From Rhodoferax sp. (lineage in GTDB: Bacteria > Pseudomonadota > Gammaproteobacteria > Burkholderiales > Burkholderiaceae_C), in the NCBI GenBank assembly GCA_024235935.1, contig JACKLL010000001.1:186001-250000 (forward strand): DNA of 64,000 nucleotides, given 5' to 3'. Numbering within the stretch: position 1 is the stretch's first letter; each line of letters begins with the position of its first letter. Position numbers and translations under genes: made by a program. This document shows, piece by piece, positions 61,750-64,000 of this stretch. The notes beneath the pieces were generated by a model. The model saw only the letters and a list, made by a program, of their open reading frames with translations, was not told where the DNA came from and made no database searches.

Positions 61750-63606
61750 ATGAGTGCAACCGAGTTTCGACCCCTCACGTTCGGCGTCACCCGCGTGCAC
61801 CTGCGCGACGGCAAGTCGGGCACGCACTACCTGCAGGCCGACCAGGAACTGCTGCCGTATCCCGACCGCATGACCGACCGGTTGCAGCATTGGGTGCAGA
61901 CGGCGCCGCAGCGTACGTTCATGGCGCGTCGCGAGAAGAAGGCGGATGGCAGCCTGGGTGACTGGCGCCACGTGTCCTATGGCCAGGCCTGGGCCATCGC
62001 CCGCAACATCGCGCAAGCCCTGATTGCGCGGGGTCTGGATGCCGAGCGCCCGGTCGCGATTCTGAGCGAGAACAGCCTGGAGCATGCCCTGATGGTGCTG
62101 GGCTGCCTGGTCGCCGGTGTCCCATTCGTGCCGGTATCGCCGCCCTACTCACTGGTGAGCGTCGACTACGACAAGCTCAAACATGTGCTGCGCACTGTGA
62201 CACCCGGACTGGTGTTCGCCCAGGACGCACGTTATGCGAAGGCCATCGCCGCCACCATCGGTGATGGAGTCGAAGTGGTGCTGCACGAAGGCACGGTCGA
62301 CGGTCGCGCCGTCACCCCATTCGCCGACCTGTGCAACACCCCCGCCACGGACGCCGTCGACGCGGCCATGGCCGCCACCGGGCCTGACACCATCACCAAG
62401 TTCCTGTTCACCAGCGGCTCCACCAAGATGCCCAAGGCGGCGATCAACACCAACCGCATGTGGTGCGCCAACCAGCAGCAGATGGCCCAATCCATGCCGG
62501 TACTGTCCGGCGAGCCGCTGGTGCTGGTCGACTGGCTGCCCTGGAACCACACCTTCGGAGGCAATCACAATTTCGGCATGGTCGTGTTCCACGGCGGCAC
62601 GCTGTACATCGACGACGGCAAACCCACGCCGGCGCTGATGCACGAGACCTTGCGCAACCTGCGCGAGATCGCCCCCACCGTGTACTTCAACGTGCCGACC
62701 GGCTTCGAGGCGATCGCCCATGCGATGAAGACCGACGACCTGCTGCGCAAGACGCTGCTGTCCCGGGTGCAGATGTTCTTCTATGCCGGTGCCGCGCTGG
62801 CCCAGCCTGTCTGGGACAGCCTGTACGAGAGCGAGGAGCGCGAGATCGGGCAGCGTGTCGTCATGGCCACCGGCCTGGGCATGACCGAGTCCGGCCCATT
62901 CGCCATCTTCGTCACCAACCCGCATGTGCGCGCCGGCGACCTGGGCGTTCCAACGCCCGGCCTCGTGCTAAAGCTGGTGGACATCGATGGCAAGACCGAG
63001 GTCCGCTATCGCGGGCCGAACATCACGCCGGGATACTGGCGCAACGACGCCGATACCGCCGAGGCGTTCGACGAGGAAGGTTTCTTCAAGAGTGGCGATG
63101 CCGTGCGGTGGATCGACGAGACCGATGTCCACCTGGGCCTGAAGTTCGACGGCCGCATCGCCGAAGACTTCAAGCTCGCCACAGGCACCTTCGTCAGCGT
63201 GGGCCCGCTGCGCGGCAGGATCATCGCCGCAGGCGCACCTTACATCCAGGACGTGGTGCTGACCGGCATCAACCTCAAGGAAGTCGGCGCCATGGTGTTT
63301 CCCACTCCGGCCGTGCGCAGCCTGAGCGGCCTGGGCGCCGACGCACCGATGTCCGATGTGCTGGCCGCAAAGCCGGTGCTGGACCACTTCCAGAAAGTGC
63401 TCGACGCATTGTCCGCTGACAGCACCGGCAGCGCCAATCGCATTGCACGCATGTGCCTGCTGTCGGAGCCGCCGACCATCGACAAGGGCGAGATCACCGA
63501 CAAGGGCTCGATCAACCAGCGCTCGGTGCTGACGCACCGCGCCGACACCGTGGCGGCCCTGCACGCCGACACGCTACACACCATCCTCAAACCCGCTGCA
63601 CGCTGA
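61750..63606 (+). CDS. Feruloyl-CoA synthase (hydroxycinnamate-CoA ligase)
   Basis: 618 residues. ANL superfamily: FLFTSGSTKMPKAAINTNRM (P-loop-like motif), ATGLGMTESGPFAIF, EVRYRGPNITPGYW, and FFKSGDAVRW. The PFVPVSPPYSLVSVDYDKLKHVLRTVTPGLVFAQD block and a long N-terminus are characteristic of the feruloyl-CoA synthase family rather than 4-coumarate ligases of plants. The C-terminal catalytic lysine is in IDKGEITDKGSINQR. It makes the CoA ester of ferulate, p-coumarate or caffeate. AGGAG precedes the ATG. Confidence 0.9.
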   Translation: MSATEFRPLTFGVTRVHLRDGKSGTHYLQADQELLPYPDRMTDRLQHWVQTAPQRTFMARREKKADGSLGDWRHVSYGQAWAIARNIAQALIARGLDAERPVAILSENSLEHALMVLGCLVAGVPFVPVSPPYSLVSVDYDKLKHVLRTVTPGLVFAQDARYAKAIAATIGDGVEVVLHEGTVDGRAVTPFADLCNTPATDAVDAAMAATGPDTITKFLFTSGSTKMPKAAINTNRMWCANQQQMAQSMPVLSGEPLVLVDWLPWNHTFGGNHNFGMVVFHGGTLYIDDGKPTPALMHETLRNLREIAPTVYFNVPTGFEAIAHAMKTDDLLRKTLLSRVQMFFYAGAALAQPVWDSLYESEEREIGQRVVMATGLGMTESGPFAIFVTNPHVRAGDLGVPTPGLVLKLVDIDGKTEVRYRGPNITPGYWRNDADTAEAFDEEGFFKSGDAVRWIDETDVHLGLKFDGRIAEDFKLATGTFVSVGPLRGRIIAAGAPYIQDVVLTGINLKEVGAMVFPTPAVRSLSGLGADAPMSDVLAAKPVLDHFQKVLDALSADSTGSANRIARMCLLSEPPTIDKGEITDKGSINQRSVLTHRADTVAALHADTLHTILKPAAR

Positions 63607-63621
63607 AACCGGGACCACCGC

Positions 63622-64000
63622 ATGAAATCCAAGGGACTCTTCAACGCTTTCGACGACGTCTGGATGCACGAAGGCGTGCGCACGCCGATGGTCGACTACT
63701 GCGGCGCGCTCGGACATCTCTCGCCGACGGACATGGGCATCAAGGTGGCACGCGAGGCGCTGCTGCGTGCCGGCATCCCGGCGAGCGACATCGACTCGGT
63801 CATCACCGGCAACATGGCGCCAGGCGACTTCGACCAGTTCTTCCTGCCGCGCCACATCGGGCTGTACGCCGGTGTGCCGCAGGAGGTGCCGGCCATCATG
63901 GTCCAGCGCATCTGCGGCACCGGCTTCGAGCTGTTCCGCCAGGCCGGCGAACAGATCCAGTCCGGCAGCGTAGACGCCGCGCTGGTGGTCGGCACCGAGA
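63622..64000 (+). CDS. Thiolase family protein (3' end cut by the window)
   Basis: The open frame from ATG at 63622 runs to the window edge (126 residues seen). MHEGVRTPMVDYCGALGHLSPTDMG at the start and MVQRICGTGFELFRQAGEQI, which has the catalytic Cys of thiolases, identify it. It follows the CoA ligase by 15 bases, so the unit is hydratase, ligase, thiolase; the last would split the 3-oxoacyl-CoA to give an aromatic CoA and acetyl-CoA. Confidence 0.9.
   Translation, partial: MKSKGLFNAFDDVWMHEGVRTPMVDYCGALGHLSPTDMGIKVAREALLRAGIPASDIDSVITGNMAPGDFDQFFLPRHIGLYAGVPQEVPAIMVQRICGTGFELFRQAGEQIQSGSVDAALVVGTE

Overview
The window is a chromosomal segment of a G+C-rich betaproteobacterium, most likely of the order Burkholderiales. 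The pointers are a TPP-riboswitch-controlled thiC-thiO-thiS-thiG-thiDE operon, a Bug/TctC-type periplasmic receptor next to a LacI-type regulator, a bkdA1-bkdA2-bkdB set beside a feruloyl-CoA synthase cluster, an AATGAGAA-type Fur box before feoAB, and a PEP-CTERM protein. Genes are densely packed, with many ATGA/GTGA overlaps. I saw no rRNA, tRNA, CRISPR array, insertion sequence or prophage. The species cannot be named from sequence reading alone.

Layout. 0-4 kb: the end of a LysR regulator, an RraA/HMG-aldolase-like protein divergent from an IclR regulator, and a methyltransferase. 4-10 kb: two translationally coupled MFS exporters (the second with a disturbed 3' end), a serine beta-lactamase-family hydrolase and an ABC exporter. 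9.8-15.6 kb: TPP riboswitch and thiamin operon ending in a ThiD-ThiE fusion. 15.6-19.5 kb: VIT1/CCC1-type transporter, fatty acid hydroxylase and YgiQ radical SAM protein, all on the minus strand. 19.6-23.8 kb: polar amino acid ABC importer with an AstE/aspartoacylase-like deacylase inside the operon. 23.8-24.8 kb: a DUF6644-like membrane protein plus a Tat-exported DUF6152-like protein. 24.8-30.3 kb: a DmdA-like (GcvT fold) demethylase divergent from a UgpBAEC-type ABC importer. 30.5-32.35 kb: an apparently lower-G+C patch with an orphan membrane protein and a HigBA-like toxin-antitoxin pair. 32.4-44.6 kb: catabolic enzymes (isopropylmalate/tartrate dehydrogenase-like, beta-hydroxyacid dehydrogenase, EEP nuclease/phosphatase, alpha/beta hydrolase-fold protein lacking its nucleophile, DUF6351 lipoprotein, M20 peptidase, MlrC, FAD monooxygenase plus DUF2783). 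44.7-47.0 kb: Fur-box-preceded feoAB. 47-50.9 kb: PEP-CTERM protein, PlsC-type acyltransferase, lipoprotein MsrA, LacI regulator. 51-54.6 kb: TctC receptor, frameshifted N-acyl-D-amino-acid deacylase, SDR. 54.7-56.7 kb: two very small genes, a flavodoxin-fold reductase, thioredoxin-like protein and YegP-like protein. 56.9-60.6 kb: branched-chain 2-oxoacid dehydrogenase E1alpha, E1beta and E2 (no E3 here). 60.8-64 kb: enoyl-CoA hydratase, feruloyl-CoA synthase and the start of a thiolase, which fits CoA-dependent hydroxycinnamate degradation.

The best leads for something less described are: the twin AGGGAAAACCCT palindromes, one of which sits with a 27-bp inverted repeat around the hydroxycinnamate promoter; the active-site-dead hydrolase-fold protein; the DmdA-like gene paired with a sugar/phosphodiester-type importer; the Tat-exported DUF6152 pair; and the GntR-like operator at the TctC promoter. 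No single locus stood out as a clearly new defence or mobile system.
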